Assembly (NCBI GenBank): GCA_946408995.1
Contig: CAMJUL010000010.1
Location: forward strand, 1-64,000
Source: an uncultured Clostridia bacterium
GTDB lineage: Bacteria; Bacillota; Clostridia; Christensenellales; Aristaeellaceae
Length of the DNA stretch: 64,000 nucleotides
Direction: 5' to 3'
The stretch's first letter is position 1. Each line of letters opens with the position of its first letter. The notes beneath the pieces were generated by a model. It did not search any database, had not been told where the DNA came from, and saw nothing but the letters and a program-made list of their open reading frames with translations. Positions 16,747 to 23,565 of the stretch are shown in pieces. The translations under genes and the position numbers were made by a program.

Positions 16747-17668
16747 AATGGGCCAGCAGCTGTCCGGCGAGACTGATCTGCTCACAAATCAATGCGGTCA
16801 TGCTTCTTTGCGTTTCCCGGGTAACGGAAAGCGGTTTGCCGGAGGAATACTCTTTCAGCACATTTCCGGTGCTGGCGCGGATGCAGGAGGCTTCCTTGTA
16901 CAGATGGCAGGAATACTCCAGAAAATCCGCTACGGACAAAATCGGGGAAAATAGATAGCGGATGTCCTTTTGATACTCGTCCGAAAGGGATGGCAGATAG
17001 ATGCCGACCATCCCGCAGTACATCGCCCTGTTCAGCCAGGGTGATGGGGTCAGCTCGGCCGCGGCCGCACAGAGGATGCCTCCGGCATAAGGCGGGACCG
17101 CGATCAGGCCGTAGCTGTCCTTAAATCGGATCATATGCCGGATGGCTTCCCCGGCACTGATCCTGGAAAGGACATTGCTGCCGTTGAGCAGACTGGCGGA
17201 CCGGAAGATGGTGTCCCAGCTTTCTGCCGTGCTTCCGTTTGGAGGGACACACTGAAAAGAAATGCCGTTGATGGTCGCATAGTTCCGAATGAGCCTGGCC
17301 GCATCCGTCATACACGCTTCGTCCAGAGACTGGACCACGGCCAGGCAATTTGGGCTTTTCTTCCGATCCTCTAATCCCGCTTCCTGCTCAAAGATCTCGA
17401 AAAGCACGGATACGTCCATCGCTTCCAGAAACGCTTCACGGGTCTCGTTTGAACGGCAGAGCACCAGGGTCCCGTCGCTTTGCCCGCAGTCGTCCACGAT
17501 TTCCTGGGAGATGCTGAGCCCTGTTCTTCGCACCGCCTCTGCGCCGATATACCCGTAAGTGACATTGAGGCTGTGACCGAAGGAGGAAGCCGTTTCGGAC
17601 AGGATCTCCTCCGCGGGCTCCGTCCAGTTCCCCAAGTCCAAAGCATCACAGAGAATCTTCAGTTTCAT
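16745..17668 (-). CDS. Degenerate isopropylmalate/isocitrate dehydrogenase-fold protein (probable pseudoenzyme)
   Basis: 307 residues, about 50 shorter than LeuB. Similarity to LeuB runs along the length: F-G-H-x5-Y-G-Y-I-G-A-E-A near the N terminus, then T-A-E-S-W-D-T-I-F (LeuB: E-S-S-R-L-W), S-Y-G-L-I-A-V-P-P-Y-A-G-G-I-L, and L-F-S-P-I-L-S-V-A-D-F-L-E-Y-S near the end. The G-D-G-I-G-P-E loop is missing, the catalytic Lys of D-K-A-N is lost, and the metal-binding Asp of F-G-D-I-L-S-D is replaced (Y-A-G-G-I-L). So catalysis of the classical kind is unlikely; a binding or regulatory role is inference. ATG at 17668 is preferred (AAAGGA upstream) over TTG at 17677. It is the last gene of a five-gene operon. 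Confidence 0.65.
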   Translation of the reverse strand: MKLKILCDALDLGNWTEPAEEILSETASSFGHSLNVTYGYIGAEAVRRTGLSISQEIVDDCGQSDGTLVLCRSNETREAFLEAMDVSVLFEIFEQEAGLEDRKKSPNCLAVVQSLDEACMTDAARLIRNYATINGISFQCVPPNGSTAESWDTIFRSASLLNGSNVLSRISAGEAIRHMIRFKDSYGLIAVPPYAGGILCAAAAELTPSPWLNRAMYCGMVGIYLPSLSDEYQKDIRYLFSPILSVADFLEYSCHLYKEASCIRASTGNVLKEYSSGKPLSVTRETQRSMTALICEQISLAGQLLAH

Positions 17669-17704
17669 TCCAGACAATCCTTTCCGGACCTGTGCCGCTT
17701 AGGC

Positions 17705-18883
17705 TTATTCCCAATCCAACGGATATTCCTTGACTGCGTAGGTCAGTTTTTTGCCGGCCTGTTTCAGGGTGTTGATGACCGTATCAATGTTGGTTTGCTC
17801 CGTCAGGGGCGTGATGGTAAAATCATTGTAATCCTTGCGGGAGGAGATTCGGCAGGGAATGATCCGGAAAATGTTCTGGACGATCTGTCCGTTTTTGAAC
17901 TTGAAGCGATTCTGAAAAATGAAGGTATACATATCGCTTGGCTTGTTGTTGCCGGCAAAGGAGCAGTTGGCAAGGGAATAAACAATGTATTTTCCGTTGT
18001 ATTCCTCGATCGGGTTGATCCGGTGACTGTGGGCCCCAAGAACCAGGTCCGCGCCGGCATCGATGGTTGCCCGGCCAAGGGCGACCTGATTGTCCCTGGG
18101 CGAATAATCCAGTTCATTTCCCCAATGGTAATAAACGACCACGATGTCGTATTCCTCACGGACCGCAGCGATCTCATCCGCCACGATTTCAGCCAGTTCC
18201 TCCGACGTATACGGCTGGTTCAGCGTCTGATAAGCAAACAAAATGATCTTTACGCCGCTGATCTCATAAACCGCGGATTGCGTCGCGTCCGCCCATAGGG
18301 TCCCGCAGGTGTCGATCGCATTTCTTGTGGATCGGATGCCGGCTTCCCCAAAGTCGCCGATATGGTTGTTTTCGATGGTGACCATTTCGATGCTGTTGTC
18401 AGAAAGCACGGAGGCGAAGGCGGGCGGTGCGAGGAACAGAAAATCATTGTTTTTCTTGTTTTGCGGAACATCAAGGTCTTTTCCAAGGACCCCTTCAAAA
18501 TTCCCGATGGTCAGCGAATCTGTCTCAAAAATGGTTTTCACATTTTTGAAAATGAAATTGACATCGTTCTTCTGCTTTTCAAGTTCCTTCTGGAAAATGG
18601 ATTTCCCGCTCTTTTGAACGTTTCCGCCGATGGTAATATCCCCCACCGCCGTGAGCGTCAGAAGGATACTGCCGTCCTTCTGCTCGATAACGGTTCCGGT
18701 GGGCATTTTCCTGGCCTGCTCTGCGGGGCTCTGATCCGGATGCAGGTTTCCAAAGTCCGGCGGACGGGTGACATCCACATAATAAACTTCTTCCTCTTCC
18801 TCGCCAAAGGCCGGAAAAGAAAAGGAGAACAGAAGCAGCAGGGCCATGAGCACCGCAGTCAGACTTGAAAAGGTTGTTTTCAT
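17705..18883 (-). CDS. CapA-family secreted metallophosphatase-like protein
   Basis: 392 residues. A signal peptide (about 1-27, ending F-P-A-F-G) precedes an acidic linker and the PGA_cap domain: T-A-V-G-D-I-T-I-G-G near the start, G-N-F-E-G-V-L, T-I-E-N-N-H-I-G-D-F-G, and V-V-Y-Y-H-W-G-N-E then L-V-L-G-A-H-S-H-R-I, which match the calcineurin-like metal-binding motifs. CapA of Bacillus takes part in poly-gamma-glutamate capsule export; no capB or capC is nearby, so that role is not implied. It starts seven bases after the aminotransferase stop. Confidence 0.85.
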   Translation of the reverse strand: MKTTFSSLTAVLMALLLLFSFSFPAFGEEEEEVYYVDVTRPPDFGNLHPDQSPAEQARKMPTGTVIEQKDGSILLTLTAVGDITIGGNVQKSGKSIFQKELEKQKNDVNFIFKNVKTIFETDSLTIGNFEGVLGKDLDVPQNKKNNDFLFLAPPAFASVLSDNSIEMVTIENNHIGDFGEAGIRSTRNAIDTCGTLWADATQSAVYEISGVKIILFAYQTLNQPYTSEELAEIVADEIAAVREEYDIVVVYYHWGNELDYSPRDNQVALGRATIDAGADLVLGAHSHRINPIEEYNGKYIVYSLANCSFAGNNKPSDMYTFIFQNRFKFKNGQIVQNIFRIIPCRISSRKDYNDFTITPLTEQTNIDTVINTLKQAGKKLTYAVKEYPLDWE

Positions 18884-18890
18884 AGGCTTT

Positions 18891-20078
18891 TCACATCCCG
18901 GTTTCCTTCAGTTTATTGACAAATCTCTGGATCCGGCGGAACGCCTCCGTCATTTTTTTCAGGTCGGTGGCATAACAGCAGCGGATATGCCCTTCCCCGC
19001 TTTCCCCAAAGGCATTTCCCGGCACACAGACGACCTTTTCCTCTTCCAGGAGTCGTTTGCAGAATTCCTCGCTGCAAAGGCCGGTTTCCCGGATGGAAGG
19101 GAAGCAGTAAAAGGCGCCCTTTGGCTCAAAGCATTTTAGACCGATCCGTTCAAAGGCATCCAGCATGACCCTGCGGCGCCTGTTATAGCTGTCCCGCATG
19201 GCAATGACATCCTGATAGCCGTCCTCCCGGGCTTTTTTCAGCGCCTCGATGCCAGCGATCTGGGATTGCCTGGAGGCACACATGATGCCGTATTGATGGA
19301 TCTTATTCATCTCGTACAAAAACGCTTTGGGGGCGCAGGCATACCCGAGCCGCCATCCGGTCATGGCAAAGGCCTTTGAAAAACCGGAAATATAGACGGT
19401 TTGTTCCTTCATATCCGGCAGGGAGGCGATGGAGACATGCTTCCCGTCGTAGGTCAGCTCGCTGTAGATCTCATCGCTGATCACAAGCAGATTCCGTTTT
19501 CTGCATACTTCGGCGACGGCGCTGAGACTTTCCGGAGGCATTACGGCTCCTGTTGGGTTGTTTGGATAGGGGAAGATCAGTGCTTTTGTACGGGGAGTGA
19601 CGGCTTTTTCAAGGGATTGCGCGGTCATTCTAAAGCTGTCCGAGGCTTCTGTCCGGAGAAAAACCGGCGTCCCGCCCGCAAAGGTTACGCAGGGAGCGTA
19701 ACAGACATATCCCGGATCCGGGATAAGCACCTCGTCACCGGGCTCCAGGCAGACGCGCAGGGCAAGATCGATCGCCTCGCTTGCCCCAACCGTGACCATG
19801 ATCTCCGTCTCCGGATGGTAGGAAAGGGAATACCGCTCTTCCAGGTAGCCGGCGATCTGGCGCCTGAGTTCGATCAGCCCCTGATTTGCGGTATACTGGG
19901 TCCCCCCGGCAAGAAGGCTGTCTATCGCCGCGCTGCGAATATGATAGGGCGTGATGAAATCGGGTTCGCCTACCCCCAGCGAAATGGCCCCCTGGATGGT
20001 GGAGGCGATGTCAAAAAAGCGTCTGATGCCGCTGGGGGGCACATTCCTGACCCGTTCGGACACAAAATCACCGATCAT
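18891..20078 (-). CDS. PLP-dependent class I/II aminotransferase
   Basis: 395 residues. Fold type I landmarks: S-L-G-V-G-E-P-D-F near the N terminus, P-Y-P-N-N-P-T-G-A, S-D-E-I-Y-S-E-L-T-Y, the PLP-lysine motif S-G-F-S-K-A-F-A-M-T-G-W-R-L-G-Y, and the substrate-carboxylate Arg in H-I-R-C-C-Y-A. Similar to AraT/PatA-type enzymes; the amino acid used cannot be told. The start overlaps the Lrp-type regulator by four bases, suggesting that the regulator controls this enzyme. Confidence 0.9.
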   Translation of the reverse strand: MIGDFVSERVRNVPPSGIRRFFDIASTIQGAISLGVGEPDFITPYHIRSAAIDSLLAGGTQYTANQGLIELRRQIAGYLEERYSLSYHPETEIMVTVGASEAIDLALRVCLEPGDEVLIPDPGYVCYAPCVTFAGGTPVFLRTEASDSFRMTAQSLEKAVTPRTKALIFPYPNNPTGAVMPPESLSAVAEVCRKRNLLVISDEIYSELTYDGKHVSIASLPDMKEQTVYISGFSKAFAMTGWRLGYACAPKAFLYEMNKIHQYGIMCASRQSQIAGIEALKKAREDGYQDVIAMRDSYNRRRRVMLDAFERIGLKCFEPKGAFYCFPSIRETGLCSEEFCKRLLEEEKVVCVPGNAFGESGEGHIRCCYATDLKKMTEAFRRIQRFVNKLKETGM

Positions 20079-20566
20079 GGACTCACCGCCATCCGTTGAT
20101 CCGGCGTTTCACCCACAAAAATCACGCCGTCCTGCTTATAACGCTTCAGGACGAAACTGGTTCTGGTGCCGGTCACCGTATCCAAAGGACTGAGTTTCTC
20201 ACTGACAAAATGGGCCAGCTCCTTGAGGTTGGGCGCTTCGACCAGGACCAGAAGATCATAGGTCCCGCTCATCAGATACAGGCTTTTGACCTCGTCGAAC
20301 TGGTAGATCCGGTTCGCGACAGCGTCAAAGCCCATGTCCCGCTGGGGAGTCACGTTAACCTCGATCATGGCCTCGACATATTCCCTTTTGGTCTTGTCCC
20401 AATTGATGATGGGCAGATAATGGAGGATGATCTTTTCGCGTTCCATTTCGTCGAGGGCTTCGGTCACCTTTTCCAGGGAAGTGCCCGCCATCACGGCGAT
20501 CTGCTCCAGCGGGGCCCTGCAGTCTTCCTTCAGGATATCCAGGATTTGAAGTTTGAGTTGTTCCAT
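20075..20566 (-). CDS. Lrp/AsnC-family transcriptional regulator
   Basis: 163 residues. An N-terminal winged helix (L-E-Q-I-A-V-M-A-G-T-S-L-E-K-V) is followed by the RAM/AsnC ligand-binding domain with M-S-G-T-Y-D-L-L-V-L-V-E-A. Lrp regulators sense amino acids; the overlap with an aminotransferase gene fits a local amino-acid switch. Starts 33 bases after the GntR-family gene. Confidence 0.9.
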   Translation of the reverse strand: MEQLKLQILDILKEDCRAPLEQIAVMAGTSLEKVTEALDEMEREKIILHYLPIINWDKTKREYVEAMIEVNVTPQRDMGFDAVANRIYQFDEVKSLYLMSGTYDLLVLVEAPNLKELAHFVSEKLSPLDTVTGTRTSFVLKRYKQDGVIFVGETPDQRMAVSP

Positions 20567-20599
20567 AAAGAATCCGTTTCCTTCCGTCTGTAAAAAATC

Positions 20600-21274
20600 T
20601 CAGAAGCCGCGGCTTTTGACTGCGCTCAGACAGGTATCCTTGCTTTCCTCCAGATGGTGATGCATCAGGGATTTGAGGCCTTCCAGATCCCGCGCCTTGA
20701 GCAGGTCCACCATCTGATGATGCTCGATGTGGGCAACGCTCCGCCTTGTGATGCTTGCGATCGCAATGGCGGAAAAACGCATGATGTATTCTTCCTGGCT
20801 GTCGATGACAAGCAGGATCCTGCGTTTGTCCGAAAGGTGCTCAAGGCCTTTGTGAAACTGCCGGTTATAATGGGCAAGCGCATTGATATCGTCTTTTTCC
20901 AGCGCCTTGTCCATGACCGAAAGGATTCCGTCCAGCTCGGCAATGTCTTTTTCCGTCGCATTCTGGACGATGGAGGGGAGCAGGAGCATCATCATGGAAT
21001 TGCGGATAATGAATATTTCTTCAATATCGCTGATCGTAAAGGCCTTGACACTGACGCCATGATGCGGAATATACTCGACCAGTCCGTCGTTTTCCAGCTT
21101 CTGAAGCGCTTCCCGCAGAGGGGTGCGGCTGATGTGCAGCTGCTCGGCAAAAGCGGTTTCAACGATACGTGAACCGGCCGGGAGCTCTCCTGTGATGATC
21201 GCGTGCTTGAGCTGTTCGTAGGCAACTTCCCGAATGGGACGGCTTTGAGGCATACTGCTGAATTGAAGTTCCAA
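20600..21274 (-). CDS. GntR-family regulator, FadR subgroup (FCD domain)
   Basis: 224 residues. N-terminal winged helix-turn-helix (Y-E-Q-L-K-H-A-I-I-T-G-E-L-P-A-G and I-S-R-T-P-L-R-E-A-L-Q-K-L) and an all-helical FCD domain with His and Asp residues suited to metal binding (Y-N-R-Q-F-H, H-I-E-H-H, H-H-H-L). The start is taken as TTG at 21274 because GAGGAGGG lies six bases upstream; TTG at 21292 and ATG at 21235 are alternatives. First gene of the five-gene minus-strand operon. A palindrome in its own 5' untranslated region may be its operator. Confidence 0.88.
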   Translation of the reverse strand: MELQFSSMPQSRPIREVAYEQLKHAIITGELPAGSRIVETAFAEQLHISRTPLREALQKLENDGLVEYIPHHGVSVKAFTISDIEEIFIIRNSMMMLLLPSIVQNATEKDIAELDGILSVMDKALEKDDINALAHYNRQFHKGLEHLSDKRRILLVIDSQEEYIMRFSAIAIASITRRSVAHIEHHQMVDLLKARDLEGLKSLMHHHLEESKDTCLSAVKSRGF

Positions 21275-21296
21275 AAAAAGCCCTCCTCTCAAGTGC

Positions 21297-21306
21297 TTGT
21301 ATACAT
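21297..21306. promoter_or_regulatory. Candidate operator palindrome
   Basis: TTGTATACAT, an imperfect palindrome centred on GTATAC, just downstream of the minus-strand -10 box. It resembles the TNGTNNNACNA sites of FadR-group regulators, so autoregulation is plausible. Confidence 0.4.
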
Positions 21307-21333
21307 CATACCGTCAGAGTTTAAGATTGTCAA
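21305..21333 (-). promoter_or_regulatory. Promoter of the GntR-Lrp-aminotransferase-CapA operon
   Basis: On the minus strand TTGACA (21328-21333), 17-base spacer, TATGAT (21305-21310). Confidence 0.8.
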
Positions 21334-21355
21334 GAAGCAGGCCTTATGGTATAAT
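21327..21355 (+). promoter_or_regulatory. Divergent promoter of the zinc-ribbon protein gene
   Basis: TTGTCA (21327-21332), 17-base spacer, TATAAT (21350-21355). Its -35 shares five base pairs with the -35 of the opposite promoter, so both cannot be occupied at once. Confidence 0.8.
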
Positions 21356-21389
21356 ATTCAAAAACGTTGAATGAAAAGGAGTGTGGATC

Positions 21390-22148
21390 ATGGCTTTTTG
21401 TCCCAACTGCGGCGCACAGCTGATTGAAGGCGCCAGATTCTGCACGCAATGCGGCACCCAAGTCGCCGCGCAAATGACGAATACCCAGATGTATTCCGCG
21501 GTCTCCTACGCGGACCCCACCCGTAAAGACTACCGGATCGTTTTGCTGGACCGCGGCAATTGCACCAAGACCACCGCTAAAGAACTTCTGATGGACATAT
21601 TCGGCTATACCACGACGGAAGCCAACGCCATCCTGAACACACTTCCCGCGGAGATCGCATGCAACCTGTCTTTCCAGCAGGCGGTTTATGCTTCTCAGGC
21701 ACTCAATGAATATGGCCTTGAGCTTTCCGTTCTCAACGGAAACGGGTATACCGATATCGATTCCTACGCGTCCAAATCGGTGTATGACAATCAGGGCTCG
21801 TTCCTTTCCACCGTGCTTACCGTATTGGGCACGCTGACAGCGGCGAACCGTCTCAGCAGTGTCGCGCGCTGGACCAATCCCGTCCAAAAGGCGTTCCGCC
21901 CCGCTTACCGGCCCGCCGTTCCGCCTGTCTACGTGAGACATGCCGTTCATCCCAGGACCGCCCCCGTGCGGCAGCCGGTGGGTCCTGTAAGGAAAGCACC
22001 GCCCCAGCCGGACCGGCCCGCCCGGTCCAACGCGCCTGTCAGGGACGCCATTTCTCCCCTGAACAGGAACGCACCCCGGCCCTCCCCGAGCGCTCCCGGT
22101 CCCCGTCCGGATCCCAAGGGCGGACGCGGCCCGGGTGGAAGACGCTGA
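21390..22148 (+). CDS. Zinc-ribbon protein with ribosomal L7/L12-like C-terminal-type region and disordered Pro/Arg tail
   Basis: 252 residues. N-terminal zinc ribbon F-C-P-N-C-G-A-Q-L then F-C-T-Q-C-G (residues 2-25). A middle region (about 48-120) reads D-Y-R-I-V-L-L-D-R-G-N-C-T-K-T-T-A-K, then a helix-rich stretch with L-P-A-E-I-A-C-N-L, which recalls the L7/L12 C-terminal fold used as a small interaction domain in other Firmicute proteins. The last 80 residues are Pro-, Arg- and Ala-rich and probably unstructured. The start has AAAAGGAG at seven bases. Function unknown. Confidence 0.72.
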   Translation: MAFCPNCGAQLIEGARFCTQCGTQVAAQMTNTQMYSAVSYADPTRKDYRIVLLDRGNCTKTTAKELLMDIFGYTTTEANAILNTLPAEIACNLSFQQAVYASQALNEYGLELSVLNGNGYTDIDSYASKSVYDNQGSFLSTVLTVLGTLTAANRLSSVARWTNPVQKAFRPAYRPAVPPVYVRHAVHPRTAPVRQPVGPVRKAPPQPDRPARSNAPVRDAISPLNRNAPRPSPSAPGPRPDPKGGRGPGGRR

Positions 22149-22159
22149 CAAAATGATCC

Positions 22160-22184
22160 AGCCGCCCTGATCGGGCGGCTTTTT
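22160..22184 (+). terminator. Rho-independent terminator
   Basis: AGCCGCCC, five-base loop, GGGCGGCT, then TTTT; 11 bases after the zinc-ribbon gene. Confidence 0.92.
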
Positions 22185-22213
22185 ATGAAATGCTCATCTG
22201 CTTTTCTGTGGGG

Positions 22214-23347
22214 TCAGAGGCCGCGTCGAAGCCGGTTTTCAAGTGCCCGGATGGTCTCCTCCCCCTGGGGATTGAATGCTTTGCCCTGCCGGAGGACATA
22301 TTCCCTGGTCCTGCGCAGGGATTCAAGTGCGGCAAGCTCAAGAGAGGTTTTTGAGAGCCTTCGGATCTCGCTCAGCCCCGGATAATCTTCCCGGTTCGGC
22401 TCAATGGCATCGGCAACGAAGACCACCAGATCCAACGCGTTCATATCCGGCCTGCCCGTCGTATGGAACCGGATAGCGTTGAGCACTTCGGTGTCCGTTA
22501 CGCCAAAGCGCTCTCTGGCGATGGCCGCTCCTACGGGCCCGTGCATCAGCGCGGAGGAACGAAGGATATCCTCATCCGTGCATCCGTATTCCCTATACAT
22601 GATCCTGCGCATGTCCTTGATATTTTGGTCCTTGGCGCAGTCGTGGTAAAAGGCTGCCAGGGAAGCCTTGAGCATATTGACCCCGAACCTGGACGCCAGC
22701 CTTACGGCGGTGGCCCGAACGCCAAGGGTATGGGTCCATCGGTGCGCGCTGATCATGGACCGGACTTCCTGGACATGGTCGGGCAGATAGAGCCCCTTTT
22801 CGGCGATGTACGCCAATTCCCCGGCCGGTATTCCCTCCGGACAGATACACTGGCGTATCCTGCGCTTCTCAGTCTTTTCCTCCGGGGCGAAGGAAAAGCC
22901 GGGGAACATCCCCCCCGCGTCTTCCCTGACAGGCGCAGGCTTTCCTCTGCCCGCACCGGATGCATTCCCGACAAGACGGATCGGCAGGTCTTTGGGAAAC
23001 AGCCGTTCGTTTTTTTTCTGCGACAGTCTTTCGGCGACCGAATCCTCCATCAGGCAGACGAATTCGCAGCCTTCATAACGCTGGACATAGTGCTCAAAGA
23101 GAAGCGAAAGCTCCGAGAACGTACGGAAAGAGGCGCCGGCTTCCATGCGGGTTTCATTTTCAAGCGCCCGTTTGCACATCTCCGTTTTGTCCTCCCCGTC
23201 GGGAAGGACAGGGCTCGCTCCTTTGAACATGCACGGAAGAAAAAAGATCCGGTCCAGCTTAAACTCCCGCAGCGCTGCTTTGGCACGCTGCAGATGCGCT
23301 TCCAGCACCGGATCGAAGAAACATACGAAAAGGCCCGCTCGCTGCAA
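22214..23347 (-). CDS. Fusion of degenerate NadD-like domain and YqeK-type HD phosphohydrolase
   Basis: 377 residues from the TTG at 23347, chosen because the protein then begins M-Q-R-A-G-L-F as NadD proteins do and GGGAG lies upstream. Residues 1 to about 185 follow nicotinate-nucleotide adenylyltransferase (F-F-D-P-V-L-E-A-H-L, F-F-L-P-C), but the ATP-binding G-G-T-F-D-P-x-H-x-G-H is altered: the first His is Leu and the two Gly residues are V-C. Residues about 200-377 are YqeK: H-R-W-T-H-T-L-G-V-R, F-Y-H-D-C-A-K-D and L-M-H-G-P-V-G-A, the HD metal ligands; YqeK hydrolyses Ap4A to ADP. nadD and yqeK are commonly adjacent genes, so fusion is understandable. The HD half looks active, the NadD half not. 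Confidence 0.8.
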   Translation of the reverse strand: MQRAGLFVCFFDPVLEAHLQRAKAALREFKLDRIFFLPCMFKGASPVLPDGEDKTEMCKRALENETRMEAGASFRTFSELSLLFEHYVQRYEGCEFVCLMEDSVAERLSQKKNERLFPKDLPIRLVGNASGAGRGKPAPVREDAGGMFPGFSFAPEEKTEKRRIRQCICPEGIPAGELAYIAEKGLYLPDHVQEVRSMISAHRWTHTLGVRATAVRLASRFGVNMLKASLAAFYHDCAKDQNIKDMRRIMYREYGCTDEDILRSSALMHGPVGAAIARERFGVTDTEVLNAIRFHTTGRPDMNALDLVVFVADAIEPNREDYPGLSEIRRLSKTSLELAALESLRRTREYVLRQGKAFNPQGEETIRALENRLRRGL

Positions 23348-23491
23348 AACAATCATCTCCCGAAACAAGTATATCAAATTCGGGACGGGAAGAAAAGAGC
23401 TGGAAACAAAAGGAATTCCGCGCGGCAGCCAACCCCGGGGACGTCGGTCCCCCGCCGGCCGGGAGCTGCTTTTTGTCGCTTAATTGTTTAC

Positions 23492-23520
23492 TTGTCACGG
23501 AAAAACACTTCTGATATAAT
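23492..23520 (+). promoter_or_regulatory. Promoter of the beta-propeller protein gene
   Basis: TTGTCA (23492-23497), 17-base spacer, TATAAT (23515-23520). The ATG at 23521 follows the -10 directly and so cannot be the start codon of this transcript. Confidence 0.82.
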
Positions 23521-23565
23521 ATGGGACGGTTCTATTTGTTTTCGGGTTCTAAGGAGGATGCAGTT

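Noticed and set aside
23521..23565. ATG at 23521 as the start of the propeller protein
   Set aside because: It follows the -10 box directly, before the expected transcription start; TTG 23566 has AAGGAGG at proper spacing.
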